A stretch of 64,000 bases of DNA, taken from contig DVDX01000001.1 of NCBI GenBank assembly GCA_015295985.1, forward strand, positions 1 to 64,000, read 5' to 3'. The notes below the pieces were generated by a model. That model had not been told where the DNA came from and searched no databases. It saw only the letters and a list, made by a program, of their open reading frames with translations. The position numbers and the translations under genes are program-made. Each line of letters opens with the position of its first letter. Positions within the stretch are counted from its first letter, which is position 1. Below are positions 17,542-25,800 of this stretch, in pieces. The stretch is from Synechococcus sp. M44_DOE_062. Its GTDB lineage: Bacteria; Cyanobacteriota; Cyanobacteriia; Thermostichales; Thermostichaceae.

Positions 17542-18600
17542 ATGCCCATGCGGCTCTACGTCGAACCCTTCACCGTTCACAAGCGCTATGCCTTGACCAT
17601 CAGCCGGGGCACCCACAGCGAGACAACCCTGGCTTGGGTGCGGATTGAGGAGGAGGGAATTGAAGGGTGGGGAGAGGCTTGCCCTTTTTCAGTGAGCGAG
17701 GATTGCCAGCAGTCTCTGGACGACATCCTGATGGGCCTGGACGTGGCCAAAGGGATCCTACGCCGCCACTCCCCCTGGGAGCGCCAGCCAATCGAGGCGG
17801 AACTGCTGCAGGCCGGGATCCCTTCGGCAGCGCGGGCGGCGGTGGACATGGCTCTGCACGATTGGATGGGCAAACGGCTGGGGCAGCCCCTGTGGCAGTT
17901 GTGGGGGCTGGATCGCTCCCGCATTCCGCCCACGACGATGACAATTGGCATCTCCACCCCGCAAGCGGCCCGCCAGCGAGCCTTGGCCTGGATGGAGCAG
18001 ACCCAAGCGCGGGCTTTTAAGATCAAGCTGGGCAGCAACTTCGGGCTGATGGCGGATCAGAACATGCTGATTGCCGTGCAGGAGGTGATCCCGCTGGGAT
18101 CCCTGATTACGGTGGATGCCAACGGCGCTTGGACGGTGGAACAAACCCTGAGCATGAGTAACTGGCTGGCAGGGCAAGGGGTGAGTTATCTGGAGCAGCC
18201 TTTGGAGAGGGGGCAAGAAGCGAAGCTGATCACCCTCTGGCACGAGTCGAAGCTGCCCATTTTTGTGGATGAGAGCTGTATGGACAGCCGCGACATCCCC
18301 CCTCTGGCGGATCGCGTCCATGGGATCAACATTAAGCTGATGAAGTGCGGGGGCCTTAGCGAAGCTTGGCGGATGATCCACACCGCCAAAGCCCACGGCC
18401 TGCAGGTGATGTTGGGCTGCTACAGCAACACAGCCCTGGGGAACACGGCGGCAGCCCACTTGGCTCCTCTGGTGGATTACCTGGACTTGGATAGCCACCT
18501 CAACCTCACCGACGATCCCTTCGCCGGGGCCATCCTGCAGGACGGCTGTCTGCTCCCCACTGATCGACCGGGTTTGGGGGTAGAGCTGAGGGGGGAATAA
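17542..18600 (+). CDS. Dipeptide epimerase / N-acyl-amino-acid racemase of the enolase superfamily (DgcA-like)
   Basis: About 352 residues from ATG 17542 (MPMRLYVEPF). Muconate-lactonizing-enzyme subgroup features: the KxK base motif (RAFKIKLGS), the metal ligands TVDANGAW, YLEQPLE and FVDESCMD, and the second base region IKLMKCGGLSEA. Family members epimerise L-Ala-D/L-Glu from peptidoglycan, or racemise N-acyl amino acids. The next gene (DUF1611, DgcN-like) overlaps by one base (TAATG), as expected for translational coupling. In marine bacteria DgcN N-acetylates D-Glu and DgcA racemises the product; that pathway is inferred here from neighbourhood only. Confidence 0.85.
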   Translation: MPMRLYVEPFTVHKRYALTISRGTHSETTLAWVRIEEEGIEGWGEACPFSVSEDCQQSLDDILMGLDVAKGILRRHSPWERQPIEAELLQAGIPSAARAAVDMALHDWMGKRLGQPLWQLWGLDRSRIPPTTMTIGISTPQAARQRALAWMEQTQARAFKIKLGSNFGLMADQNMLIAVQEVIPLGSLITVDANGAWTVEQTLSMSNWLAGQGVSYLEQPLERGQEAKLITLWHESKLPIFVDESCMDSRDIPPLADRVHGINIKLMKCGGLSEAWRMIHTAKAHGLQVMLGCYSNTALGNTAAAHLAPLVDYLDLDSHLNLTDDPFAGAILQDGCLLPTDRPGLGVELRGE

Positions 18601-19661
18601 TGGGAAGGCCGGGATCCCTGTCCAGCGAAAGTCGCGTGGCCATCCTGCTCCACGGGGGGTTGCTGGGGGAGCATGGGAAAACGGGGCTGGGGCTGCTGCG
18701 CTACGGCTCCTTCCCGGTGGTGGCGGTAATCGACCGGGAGCAGGCGGGGGGATCCCTGGCCCATCTGACCGGAATAGCCAAAGACATCCCCATCGTGGCC
18801 TCGGTGGAGGAGGCGCTGGCCTACCGGCCTGAAGTTTTGGTGATTGGGATCGCCCCTTCCGGGGGGCAGTTGCCGCCAGCATGGCGGGAGGAGTTGGGCC
18901 TGGCCCTGCGAGCTGGCTTATCTCTGGTGAATGGGCTGCACACGCCTCTGGCCGAGGATCCCCAGTTTCGGCAGTGGTTGCAGCCGGGGGCCTGGATCTG
19001 GGATATTCGCCGCGAGCCCCCCAACTTGTCGGTGGGGAAAGCCCTGGCCCGCACCTTGCCCTGCAGGCGGGTGTTGACGGTGGGCACCGACATGAGCGTG
19101 GGCAAAATGTCCACCAGCCTGGAGCTGCACCGGGCTAGCCTGAGACGGGGCCTGCGCTCCCGCTTTTTGGCCACCGGGCAAACCGGGATCCTGATTGGCG
19201 GCGAGGGGATCCCTTTGGATGCGGTGCGGGTGGACTATGCCAGTGGGGCGGTGGAGCAACTGATCATGCGCTATGGCTTTGACCACGACATTCTGCATCT
19301 GGAAGGTCAGGGATCCCTGCTCAACCCCGCCTCTACGGCCACCTTGCCCCTGTTGCGTGGATCCCAGCCCACCCACCTTATCCTGGTACACCGCGCTGGC
19401 CAGACCCACATCAAAGGGATGGACTACGTGCCCATTCCACCTCTATCCAAGGTAATCGAGCTGTATGAACAGGTGGCAGCGGCTGCTGGGGCCTTTGCCC
19501 CTGCACCCGTGGTAGGGGTTGCCCTCAATACCTTCGGCTGGGAGGAAGAAGCGGCCCTAGAACAGATCCGCCAGGCGGAAGCCGAGACCGGACGGCCCTG
19601 TACGGATGTGGTGCGCTTTGGGGCGGATCCCTTGTTGGAGGCAATTTTGACGGCAGGTTGA
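18600..19661 (+). CDS. DUF1611 family protein (DgcN-like, putative D-amino-acid N-acyltransferase)
   Basis: 353 residues. Its ATG shares one base with the stop of the epimerase gene, so translation is probably coupled. A Rossmann-like N-terminal half (VAILLHGGLLGEHGKTGLGL) precedes a P-loop-like C-terminal half with GTDMSVGKMSTSLEL, TGQTGILIGG and HLEGQGSLLNPA, all typical of DUF1611. No membrane segments are seen. DgcN of this family was described as a D-glutamate N-acetyltransferase working with a DgcA racemase. Conservation of the pair here suggests a similar scavenging route for D-amino acids from cell-wall turnover. The substrate is not shown by sequence. Confidence 0.8.
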   Translation: MGRPGSLSSESRVAILLHGGLLGEHGKTGLGLLRYGSFPVVAVIDREQAGGSLAHLTGIAKDIPIVASVEEALAYRPEVLVIGIAPSGGQLPPAWREELGLALRAGLSLVNGLHTPLAEDPQFRQWLQPGAWIWDIRREPPNLSVGKALARTLPCRRVLTVGTDMSVGKMSTSLELHRASLRRGLRSRFLATGQTGILIGGEGIPLDAVRVDYASGAVEQLIMRYGFDHDILHLEGQGSLLNPASTATLPLLRGSQPTHLILVHRAGQTHIKGMDYVPIPPLSKVIELYEQVAAAAGAFAPAPVVGVALNTFGWEEEAALEQIRQAEAETGRPCTDVVRFGADPLLEAILTAG

Positions 19662-19694
19662 CTCAGTCTGCCGACACCGGATCCCTGCCCACTG

Positions 19695-20115
19695 TCAGTC
19701 GGGGAAAAGCCTATTATCCCAAAGCTGCTCCCAGCCGCGGCTCAAGGTGCTGGGCAGGTCTTTGTCGTTGAGGGGAGTTTCTCTGACCACCTGATCCACC
19801 CCCTGCTCAAAAGCTCAAGGCAAGATCTCCACCAAATGGGACTTTGGCAAGTCTTGCACTTCTCGTCTTTAGAAGGTGTTTAGAACATGCAGGGTGGCAA
19901 CCCAACTTTTGCTTCGCAACACAGGTTGAAGCTGCCACTTCAACAGGTGAGCGATTCAGATGGCTCCCGGCGCCGTTGTGTTCTCTGAGATGCGATCTCC
20001 TCAGCCAGGTATTCTCGATCCAATCGCTCCCATTGGCCGGGGACCAGGAACTGGGCTTGCTCCGCGTTCAGTCGATGGGCACACCTGCACAGCCAAGATG
20101 GGATCCTAGAGTCGC
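19695..20115 (-). pseudogene. Decayed DUF29 family gene
   Basis: Fragments of a DUF29 protein are spread over more than one minus-strand frame. The first piece reads QWERLDREYLAEEIASQ and stops at 19940-19942. After a frame change it continues HLLKWQLQPVLRSKSW (around 19945-19900), the characteristic DUF29 core. A last piece reads PLNDKDLPSTLSRGWEQLW and ends RLFPD with a stop at 19695-19697. At least two frame changes and an internal stop are needed to join them. DUF29 genes are numerous and of unknown function in cyanobacteria. The limits are approximate. Confidence 0.6.
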
Positions 20116-20135
20116 AGTCTTCCTCAGAACTCCAG

Positions 20136-20297
20136 ATGACAACTCCCCCCGAAAAGCCTGACCCCAAGATGGAATCGGGATCCCTGCCCTCTGCCCTGCG
20201 ATCCGGGCTGAGCATTGCCCTGTTCCTGTTTTTGGTGGTGCTGGTTTCCTACTTGGGTCTTAACTTCGTGCTGGCCTTGGTGGACAAGCTCAGCTAA
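20136..20297 (+). CDS. Small single-span membrane protein (53 aa)
   Basis: A short ORF from ATG 20136 to TAA 20295-20297. The N-terminal 22 residues are polar and Pro-rich (MTTPPEKPDPKMESG). They are followed by one strong hydrophobic helix (LSIALFLFLVVLVSYLGLNFV) and a short DKLS tail. This layout, cytoplasmic leader plus one membrane span, is typical of cyanobacterial small membrane proteins. It lies between a DUF29 relic and the DUF2062 gene on the same strand. The family was not recognised; coding status rests on the clean hydrophobic pattern. Confidence 0.55.
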   Translation: MTTPPEKPDPKMESGSLPSALRSGLSIALFLFLVVLVSYLGLNFVLALVDKLS

Positions 20298-20429
20298 GCA
20301 GCCTGGGATGCCAGCGTCACCCCGTTGCTGCTGGCCCAGATTTGCCGATGGCCCTTTGTCGCCAAGGGCAGGAAAGATACACTGGATTTACAGGACTTAA
20401 CACCTTCTCTCAGTTGCCCCCTTGCCACC

Positions 20430-21017
20430 ATGAGCCCCCTCTTTTGGTTGAGGCTGCCCTCTTTCTCCTGGCCTTCGCCGGGATCCCCTAGGCTTTATTC
20501 CGGATCCTACTCTGGATCTCAGCCAGGGCCGACCCTGGCCCGCCGGGATCCTTCCTGGAAGCGTTGGCTGCGCTACCTTTACCTACGCCTGTTGCGGCTG
20601 CAATCGTCACCCAAGGAAATTGCCCGCGGCTTGGCGGTAGGGGTTTTTGCCGGCTGTTTCCCCATCTTTGGCTTTCAAACGTTGGCTGCTCTGGTGTTGG
20701 CTGTTCCCTTTCGGGGCAACAAGCTGGCGGCAGCGGCAGGAACCTGGGTGAGTAACCCCTTCACCTATGTGCCCATCTATGCATTTAACTACCAGGTGGG
20801 AGAATGGCTGCTGGGATCCCGAACCGCCCTTCCCACCACGGAGCTGGTGGCGGCTACTTGGCAAAACTGGATGCAGTGGGGCTTGGAAATGTCGGGCACG
20901 CTATTTGTCGGCTGCGCCTTTGTCGGTTTTTGGGGATCCCTCGTCAGCTATTTTCTGGGGCTGTGGTTGGTGCAGCGGATTCGTCGGCGGCAGAGAATGG
21001 CCGGCAGAGGTCTGTGA
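20430..21017 (+). CDS. DUF2062 membrane protein
   Basis: 195 residues from ATG 20430 (MSPLFWLRLPSF); a TTG at 20325 would add a poorly conserved leader. The DUF2062 signature spans most of the protein: SPKEIARGLAVGVFAGCFPIFGFQT, FRGNKLAAAAGTWVSNPFTY, then two C-terminal hydrophobic segments (about 140-185) and a basic tail (RIRRRQRMAGRGL). The domain is found in small membrane proteins, sometimes fused to glycosyltransferases. Its function is unknown. It lies about 100 bases upstream of map, same strand. Confidence 0.75.
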   Translation: MSPLFWLRLPSFSWPSPGSPRLYSGSYSGSQPGPTLARRDPSWKRWLRYLYLRLLRLQSSPKEIARGLAVGVFAGCFPIFGFQTLAALVLAVPFRGNKLAAAAGTWVSNPFTYVPIYAFNYQVGEWLLGSRTALPTTELVAATWQNWMQWGLEMSGTLFVGCAFVGFWGSLVSYFLGLWLVQRIRRRQRMAGRGL

Positions 21018-21121
21018 GTGGGCGCAAGGCGATTCGGAATCCCAACTGAGAACCCAATCTCAGACAGTCTGCAGGTGCAGAGATTCATCGGTTTTCACAG
21101 AGATTTTCACAGAAAGGTTCA

Positions 21122-22000
21122 ATGATGGAAGACATGCGAGCATTGTTGACAGACCTCAGCCGTCGCTCTCAGCGATGGGGGGAGCAGTTGGGATCCGCTT
21201 TGCAGACGGGCATGAGCCAGCTCACCCAAGCCCCTCAGCCCATTGTGTTGCTCTCTTCGCGGGAGCTGGAGAAAATGCGGCGGGCTTGTCGCCTGGCGGC
21301 AGATCTGCTCAAGCACTTGGAGCCGATGGTGCGGCCAGGGGTCACCACCCAAGAGCTCAACGACGAGGCCGAGCGGTGGACACAGGCGCATGGGGCCAAA
21401 AGTGCCCCTTTGGGCTACCATGGCTTTCCCAAGTCCATCTGCACCAGCGTCAACCACGTGGTCTGCCACGGCATTCCCAGCCCCAAGCAGATCCTGCGAG
21501 AAGGCGACATCATCAACATCGATGTCACCCCGGTTTTGGATGGCTACCACGGCGATACGTCCAAAACCTTCTTTGTCGGACAGCCTTCTGAGCGGGCGCG
21601 GCGCTTGGTGGAGGTGACCGAAGAATGTCTGCGGCGAGGCATTGCTGCTGTAAAGCCAGGGGGGAGAGTTGGCGACATTGGCGCTGCCATCCAAGAGTAT
21701 GCCGAGGCCCAGGGCTATAGCGTGGTGCGGGATTTTGTCGGCCATGGGGTGGGACGGCAATTCCACACTGCTCCCCAGATCCCCCACTACGGCGAACGAG
21801 GAAAAGGGGAGAAACTCCGCCCCGGCATGGTGTTCACCATCGAGCCGATGATCAACGAGGGCACCTGGGAGGTGAAGGTGCTCTCCGACGGGTGGACGGC
21901 GGTCACTCTGGACGGCAAGCTGTCGGCGCAATTTGAACATACAGTCGCCGTTACCGAAACCGGTGTAGAGATCTTGACCCTGCCTTCCCAAAGCCCCTGA
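21122..22000 (+). CDS. map: Methionine aminopeptidase, type I
   Basis: 292 residues. It removes the initiator Met from new proteins. The catalytic core begins around residue 40 (LLSSRELEKMRRACRLAADLL). Metal ligands and active-site residues are visible in order: His in GYHGFPKSICTSVNHVVCHG, Asp in INIDVTP, Asp in GYHGDTSKTF, His in FVGHGVGRQFHTAPQIPHY, Glu in FTIEPMINEG, and Glu in QFEHTVAVTE. The first 40 residues are an extension beyond the minimal enzyme; alternative ATGs exist at 21125 and a few codons further. The next gene (ClC channel) starts 8 bases after the stop, so the two are probably co-transcribed. Confidence 0.93.
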   Translation: MMEDMRALLTDLSRRSQRWGEQLGSALQTGMSQLTQAPQPIVLLSSRELEKMRRACRLAADLLKHLEPMVRPGVTTQELNDEAERWTQAHGAKSAPLGYHGFPKSICTSVNHVVCHGIPSPKQILREGDIINIDVTPVLDGYHGDTSKTFFVGQPSERARRLVEVTEECLRRGIAAVKPGGRVGDIGAAIQEYAEAQGYSVVRDFVGHGVGRQFHTAPQIPHYGERGKGEKLRPGMVFTIEPMINEGTWEVKVLSDGWTAVTLDGKLSAQFEHTVAVTETGVEILTLPSQSP

Positions 22001-22007
22001 GCCGATC

Positions 22008-23885
22008 ATGAACAGCGCTCCCGCTCTCCGCCTGCGCCTCTCCTCTGAGAACCTGCTGCTGCTGCTGGCGGCGGCAGTGGGGTTGGGCACGGGGCTGTCG
22101 GTGGTTGGATTTCGCTACTTAATTGGCTGGTGGCGCTATCTGCTGCAGGACACCCTCGTGGATGGCATCGGTAAGGCCGCAGAACACTATGGCCTGTGGC
22201 TGCTGGGATCCTGGCCGCTGGCTTTGGCACCGGTATTGGGGGGCCTGCTGATCGGCGCTTTGGGGGCAGTTGTGCCCTTTCCCAACCTAAGCCTCTCCAG
22301 CTTGGTGAGTCCTGCTCGTCCTTTGGCACTTCAGCCCTGGTGGATCCCGCTCAAGCTCCTGGCGGCTGCCATCTCGTTGGGTGCGGGAGCTTCCCTTGGC
22401 CCTGAGGCTCCCAGTGTAGAAAGTGGCGCTTTGCTGGGATCCCTGCTGGGGCAAAACCTATGCCTCTCGCGGGAGCGGGTGCAACTGCTGATGGCTGCCG
22501 GAGCGGCGGCTGGCCTGGCGGCAGGGTTTAATGCCCCCATTGCCGGGGTGTTTCTGGCGCTGGAGCTGGCCTTGGCCCGCACCTTTACCACTTCTGCTGT
22601 CAGTGTGGTGGTGTTGGCGGCGGTGGTCTCCGCTTTGATTGCCCAGGTGGGGTTGGGGGCACAGCCTGCTTTTCTTTTGCCCACCATCACCCAGCCAGCT
22701 TTTGTCTTGCCGGACTACGAGATCCACAGCTTGCTGGAGGTGCCTCTGTATCTGGGCTTGGGCTTTTTGGCCAGCCTGGTTTCTATGGCCTTTAGCTACA
22801 CCCTGGAGTGGGGCAAGCACCTGTTCAACAGTGGCCCCCTGGCGGCTTGGCCGGCTTGGAGCAAACCCATTTTGGGAGGTGGGATCCTGGGCTGCGCGGG
22901 CTTGGGGATCCCGTTGGCGCTGGGAGTGGGCTATGAAACCATTGAGTCGATTTTGCAGGCGGTGCCCTTTTCTCTTGGCCATCTGGGCTTGCTCCTACTG
23001 GGCAAGCTCTTGCTGAGCGCTGTGAGCCTGGGCAGTGGCTTTGTGGGGGGAACCTTCGCCCCGGCTTTGTTCATGGGGGCGGTGCTGGGGGCAGGCTACG
23101 GTCAGGTGCTATCCCAAGCTTTGCCCTCGATTGCCCTATCTCCCCCTGCTGCCTACGCCATGGTGGGCATGGCGGCTGTGTTGGCGGCCAGTGTGCGGGC
23201 TCCGCTGACGGCCATTTTGCTGCTGTTTGAGATGACGCGGGACTACCACATTGCCCTGCCGGTGATGGCGGCAGTGGGTTTGAGCATCTGGCTAACGGAG
23301 CAGTTGCATTCGCCGGCCATCTACCCTTCTGCCCGTCGTTCTCGCCACGCCATGCTTCCGGGAGAAGGAGTCCTTGGGCGGGAGCCTAAAGAGCTGACGG
23401 TGCAAGAGGTGATGGTGCCGCCGTCCCTCTTGCTTCGCCAAGATACACCGCTGCGAGAAGCTCTGGAGAGTTTGCTGCAGCAGAAGTGCCACAGCGCGTT
23501 GGTGGTGGACGGACAGGAGCGGCTGCGGGGCATTCTCACCCTGGAAGACCTGGAGCGGGCCTTGGCCCACAAGGAGGCGGCGGAGTTGGCGAAGCTAACC
23601 GTGCAGGAGGTCAGTCAATCTCCGGTTCTTACCACCTTCCCAGATGAGGCGGTAGCGGTGGCAGCCGAGCCGATGTACGCATACGATTTGCGCCAATTGC
23701 CGGTGGTCTCGCGGGAAGACCCAGAACAGATTGTCGGCCTGTTGGATCGGGAGCGGGTGCTGCTCTCTCAAGAGATTCAGTCGGTACGGCAAGCCTTGGA
23801 GCCGGAAGTTCCCCCAGCAGAGAGAAACGGCGGCAGGAACGGACAAGAGGGGATCCCGGATGCTTCTGTTGCGCCTGCAGAGTAG
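22008..23885 (+). CDS. ClC-family chloride channel/antiporter with CBS domain pair
   Basis: 625 residues. The ClC membrane domain (about 15-430) has about ten or more hydrophobic segments. The selectivity motifs are GAGASLGPEAPSVESG (keeping the gating Glu in GPEAP) and GSGFVGGTFAPALFMGAVLG. A cytoplasmic pair of CBS domains follows (about 465-520 and 530-590; for example VQEVMVPPSLLLRQDTPLRE and ILTLEDLERAL), likely nucleotide-sensing. It moves Cl- or other anions across the plasma or thylakoid membrane; channel versus H+/Cl- exchange cannot be told by eye. It directly follows map by 8 bases. Confidence 0.92.
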   Translation: MNSAPALRLRLSSENLLLLLAAAVGLGTGLSVVGFRYLIGWWRYLLQDTLVDGIGKAAEHYGLWLLGSWPLALAPVLGGLLIGALGAVVPFPNLSLSSLVSPARPLALQPWWIPLKLLAAAISLGAGASLGPEAPSVESGALLGSLLGQNLCLSRERVQLLMAAGAAAGLAAGFNAPIAGVFLALELALARTFTTSAVSVVVLAAVVSALIAQVGLGAQPAFLLPTITQPAFVLPDYEIHSLLEVPLYLGLGFLASLVSMAFSYTLEWGKHLFNSGPLAAWPAWSKPILGGGILGCAGLGIPLALGVGYETIESILQAVPFSLGHLGLLLLGKLLLSAVSLGSGFVGGTFAPALFMGAVLGAGYGQVLSQALPSIALSPPAAYAMVGMAAVLAASVRAPLTAILLLFEMTRDYHIALPVMAAVGLSIWLTEQLHSPAIYPSARRSRHAMLPGEGVLGREPKELTVQEVMVPPSLLLRQDTPLREALESLLQQKCHSALVVDGQERLRGILTLEDLERALAHKEAAELAKLTVQEVSQSPVLTTFPDEAVAVAAEPMYAYDLRQLPVVSREDPEQIVGLLDRERVLLSQEIQSVRQALEPEVPPAERNGGRNGQEGIPDASVAPAE

Positions 23886-23886
23886 A

Positions 23887-23905
23887 GCTCCGTCCTGTTA
23901 ACGGG
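23887..23905 (-). repeat. Dispersed repeat, degenerate copy in the clc-nth gap
   Basis: AGCTCCGTCCTGTTAACGG resembles the reverse form of the repeat (ACTCCGTCCCGCTAACGCG) with several changes. It sits between the two convergent genes. Confidence 0.35.
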
Positions 23906-23907
23906 GA

Positions 23908-24663
23908 TCAGCGCTGCCGCCCAGAAGGGCAGGTGGGACGCAGCGGGCAGCGGCCACATTCGGGCATGCGGGTCTTGCAGATGCGCTTGCCCAACCGGAT
24001 GAGGTTGACATGCAGGGAATAGGCTTTGCCCCTGGGGATCTGAGGGGAAAGCTGAGCAAAGGTGTCGTCGGGATGTTTGGCCCGCACCAGGCCCAGACGG
24101 TTGGCCACCCGATGCACGTGGGTATCCACCGGGCAGAGATCCCGACCCAGGCCGAACAACAACACACAGGTGGCGGTCTTCAGCCCCACCCCTTTCAACG
24201 AGAGCAGAAAGTCGAGGGCGCCGGCGTCGTCCAGGTCGCGCAGAAAGTCGAGGCTCAGGGATCCCTGTCGTTCTTGAATGGCGGCCAAGATCTCCTGAAT
24301 GCGGGCTGCCTTAAGGTGGGCCAAGCCGCCGGGGCGAATCACCTGGGCCAGATCTGCCGGATCGGCGGCCAAGACCACTTCCCAAGAGGGAAAGGCGGCT
24401 TTGAGGGTGCGGAAGGCACGGCTGCTGTTGGCATCGGTGGTGTTCTGGGAAAGGATCGCGCCCACCAACTCGTCCAGGAGATCCGGGCGGGGGGAAAGCC
24501 TATCGGGAGCCTGTTGGGGGATCCCGAAGCACTGCTCTAGCCGCATCAACAGCGATTCTATCCTGTCGGCGGGCGGGAGTTCTGTCAGCAGGGTTGGGGA
24601 CTCCGCTACTTTGGCGGGCACAGGCGGGCGTTGGGAAAGGCTGTCCAATCTTGGCTGTACCAC
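23908..24663 (-). CDS. nth: Endonuclease III, DNA glycosylase/AP lyase
   Basis: 251 residues. It repairs oxidised pyrimidines. The helix-hairpin-helix is LLSLKGVGLKTATCVLL with the catalytic Lys (GLKTA), and the catalytic Asp is in PVDTHVHRVANRLG. The 4Fe-4S cluster motif is complete: C-x6-C-x2-C-x5-C in CKTRMPECGRCPLRPTC. The Glu/Asp-rich N-terminal 40 residues are an extension. The start at 24663 lies 3 bases after the murG stop, so murG and nth form an operon with murG first. Confidence 0.93.
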   Translation of the reverse strand: MVQPRLDSLSQRPPVPAKVAESPTLLTELPPADRIESLLMRLEQCFGIPQQAPDRLSPRPDLLDELVGAILSQNTTDANSSRAFRTLKAAFPSWEVVLAADPADLAQVIRPGGLAHLKAARIQEILAAIQERQGSLSLDFLRDLDDAGALDFLLSLKGVGLKTATCVLLFGLGRDLCPVDTHVHRVANRLGLVRAKHPDDTFAQLSPQIPRGKAYSLHVNLIRLGKRICKTRMPECGRCPLRPTCPSGRQR

Positions 24664-24666
24664 GGC

Positions 24667-25770
24667 TTAACGGGCAGAACTTTGGCGGATCTCCTGCAAC
24701 AGATGGGCGACGGCCTTGCTGGCATTGGGAGGAGCTGCGGCTTGCAAGCAAGCGGCCATTTGGGCAACCACCTGTGGCTGAGCCAACCAGGTCAACACGG
24801 TTTGCCGCAGCAAGTCCAGATTCTCTTCGGATTCTCGCATGACCACTCCCCCACCCCGCCCCACAAAGGCCAGAGCATTCTGATACTGATGATCCTCAGC
24901 AGCAAAGGGATAGGGGATCAAAATGGCCGGGGTAGCAGTGGCCAGCAACTCCGCCAGGCTCATGGCTCCAGCCCGGCTAATGGCAAAGTTGGCCCGCTGC
25001 AGTAGGGCAGCTACATCTCGACGGAAAGGAAAGCGCCGGTAGCGGGGATGGGTGGGGATCCCAGCTTCCGGATCTTGAGCTTCGCTGCTGCCGGTCAAAT
25101 GCACAATCCAGGCCCCCGTCTCCAACCAAGCTTCAGCGCAGGCGGCCACCATGCGGTTGAGGCCCCGCGCTCCTTGGCTGCCCCCCATAACCAGGATGAG
25201 GGGATCCCCGTTAGGAATGGGGAGGTCGGCAGGGAAAGGCTGGGGCGTGTAGAACTCGGCCCGCACCGGCGTACCCACCACTTGGGCAGCCACCCCTGGC
25301 AAATGCTCTGCCGTCTCTGCCATGCCCAGCGCCACCACCTGACAAAATCTCCCCAACCAACGGGTCACTTTGCCCGGGATCCGATTGGACTCGTGCAGCA
25401 ACACCGGTACCCCCAGCGAGCGGGCGGCCAAAATGGCCGGAGCGGCAATGTACCCGCCAGTGGTCAGAACAACGTCAAACCGTCCCAACTTGAGGAGTTG
25501 GCGCACTTGCAGGGTGGCGCGGGCCAGTTGGGCCAAGGCTTGCAGCTTGCGGAGAGGGGATCCCTGCCAGCCCGACATGACGACCCGGTGCAAGGGATAC
25601 CGCTCCCGCACCAGCTTCCCTTCCATGCGATCCGGCACCCCCAGCCATTCGATCTGCCAGTCAGGCAACTGCTCGGCAACGGCCAAGGCCGGAAAAATGT
25701 GGCCACCAGTGCCGCTGGCAGCAACCAGCAGCCGAGGGCGTGAAGCTGGATCCTTGGCGCGTGTGTCCAC
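24667..25770 (-). CDS. murG: MurG, lipid II-forming GlcNAc transferase
   Basis: 367 residues. It transfers GlcNAc from UDP-GlcNAc to lipid I at the inner face of the plasma membrane, the last cytoplasmic step of peptidoglycan precursor synthesis. Seen: the N-terminal glycine-rich loop ASGTGGHIFPALAVAEQL, LTTGGYIAAPAILAARSLGVP, HESNRIPGKVTRWL, the second-domain loop VMGGSQGARGLNRMV, and the UDP-GlcNAc site FAISRAGAMSLAELLA with PYPFAAEDHQYQNA. It lies 31 bases after ycf48 on the same strand. Confidence 0.95.
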   Translation of the reverse strand: MDTRAKDPASRPRLLVAASGTGGHIFPALAVAEQLPDWQIEWLGVPDRMEGKLVRERYPLHRVVMSGWQGSPLRKLQALAQLARATLQVRQLLKLGRFDVVLTTGGYIAAPAILAARSLGVPVLLHESNRIPGKVTRWLGRFCQVVALGMAETAEHLPGVAAQVVGTPVRAEFYTPQPFPADLPIPNGDPLILVMGGSQGARGLNRMVAACAEAWLETGAWIVHLTGSSEAQDPEAGIPTHPRYRRFPFRRDVAALLQRANFAISRAGAMSLAELLATATPAILIPYPFAAEDHQYQNALAFVGRGGGVVMRESEENLDLLRQTVLTWLAQPQVVAQMAACLQAAAPPNASKAVAHLLQEIRQSSAR

Positions 25771-25800
25771 CCGTGTGCCGGTTAGGGATCCCTGAGACCT

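Noticed and set aside
19844-20161. Plus-strand ORF of 105 codons
   Set aside because: It lies over the minus-strand DUF29 fragments and has no recognisable character.
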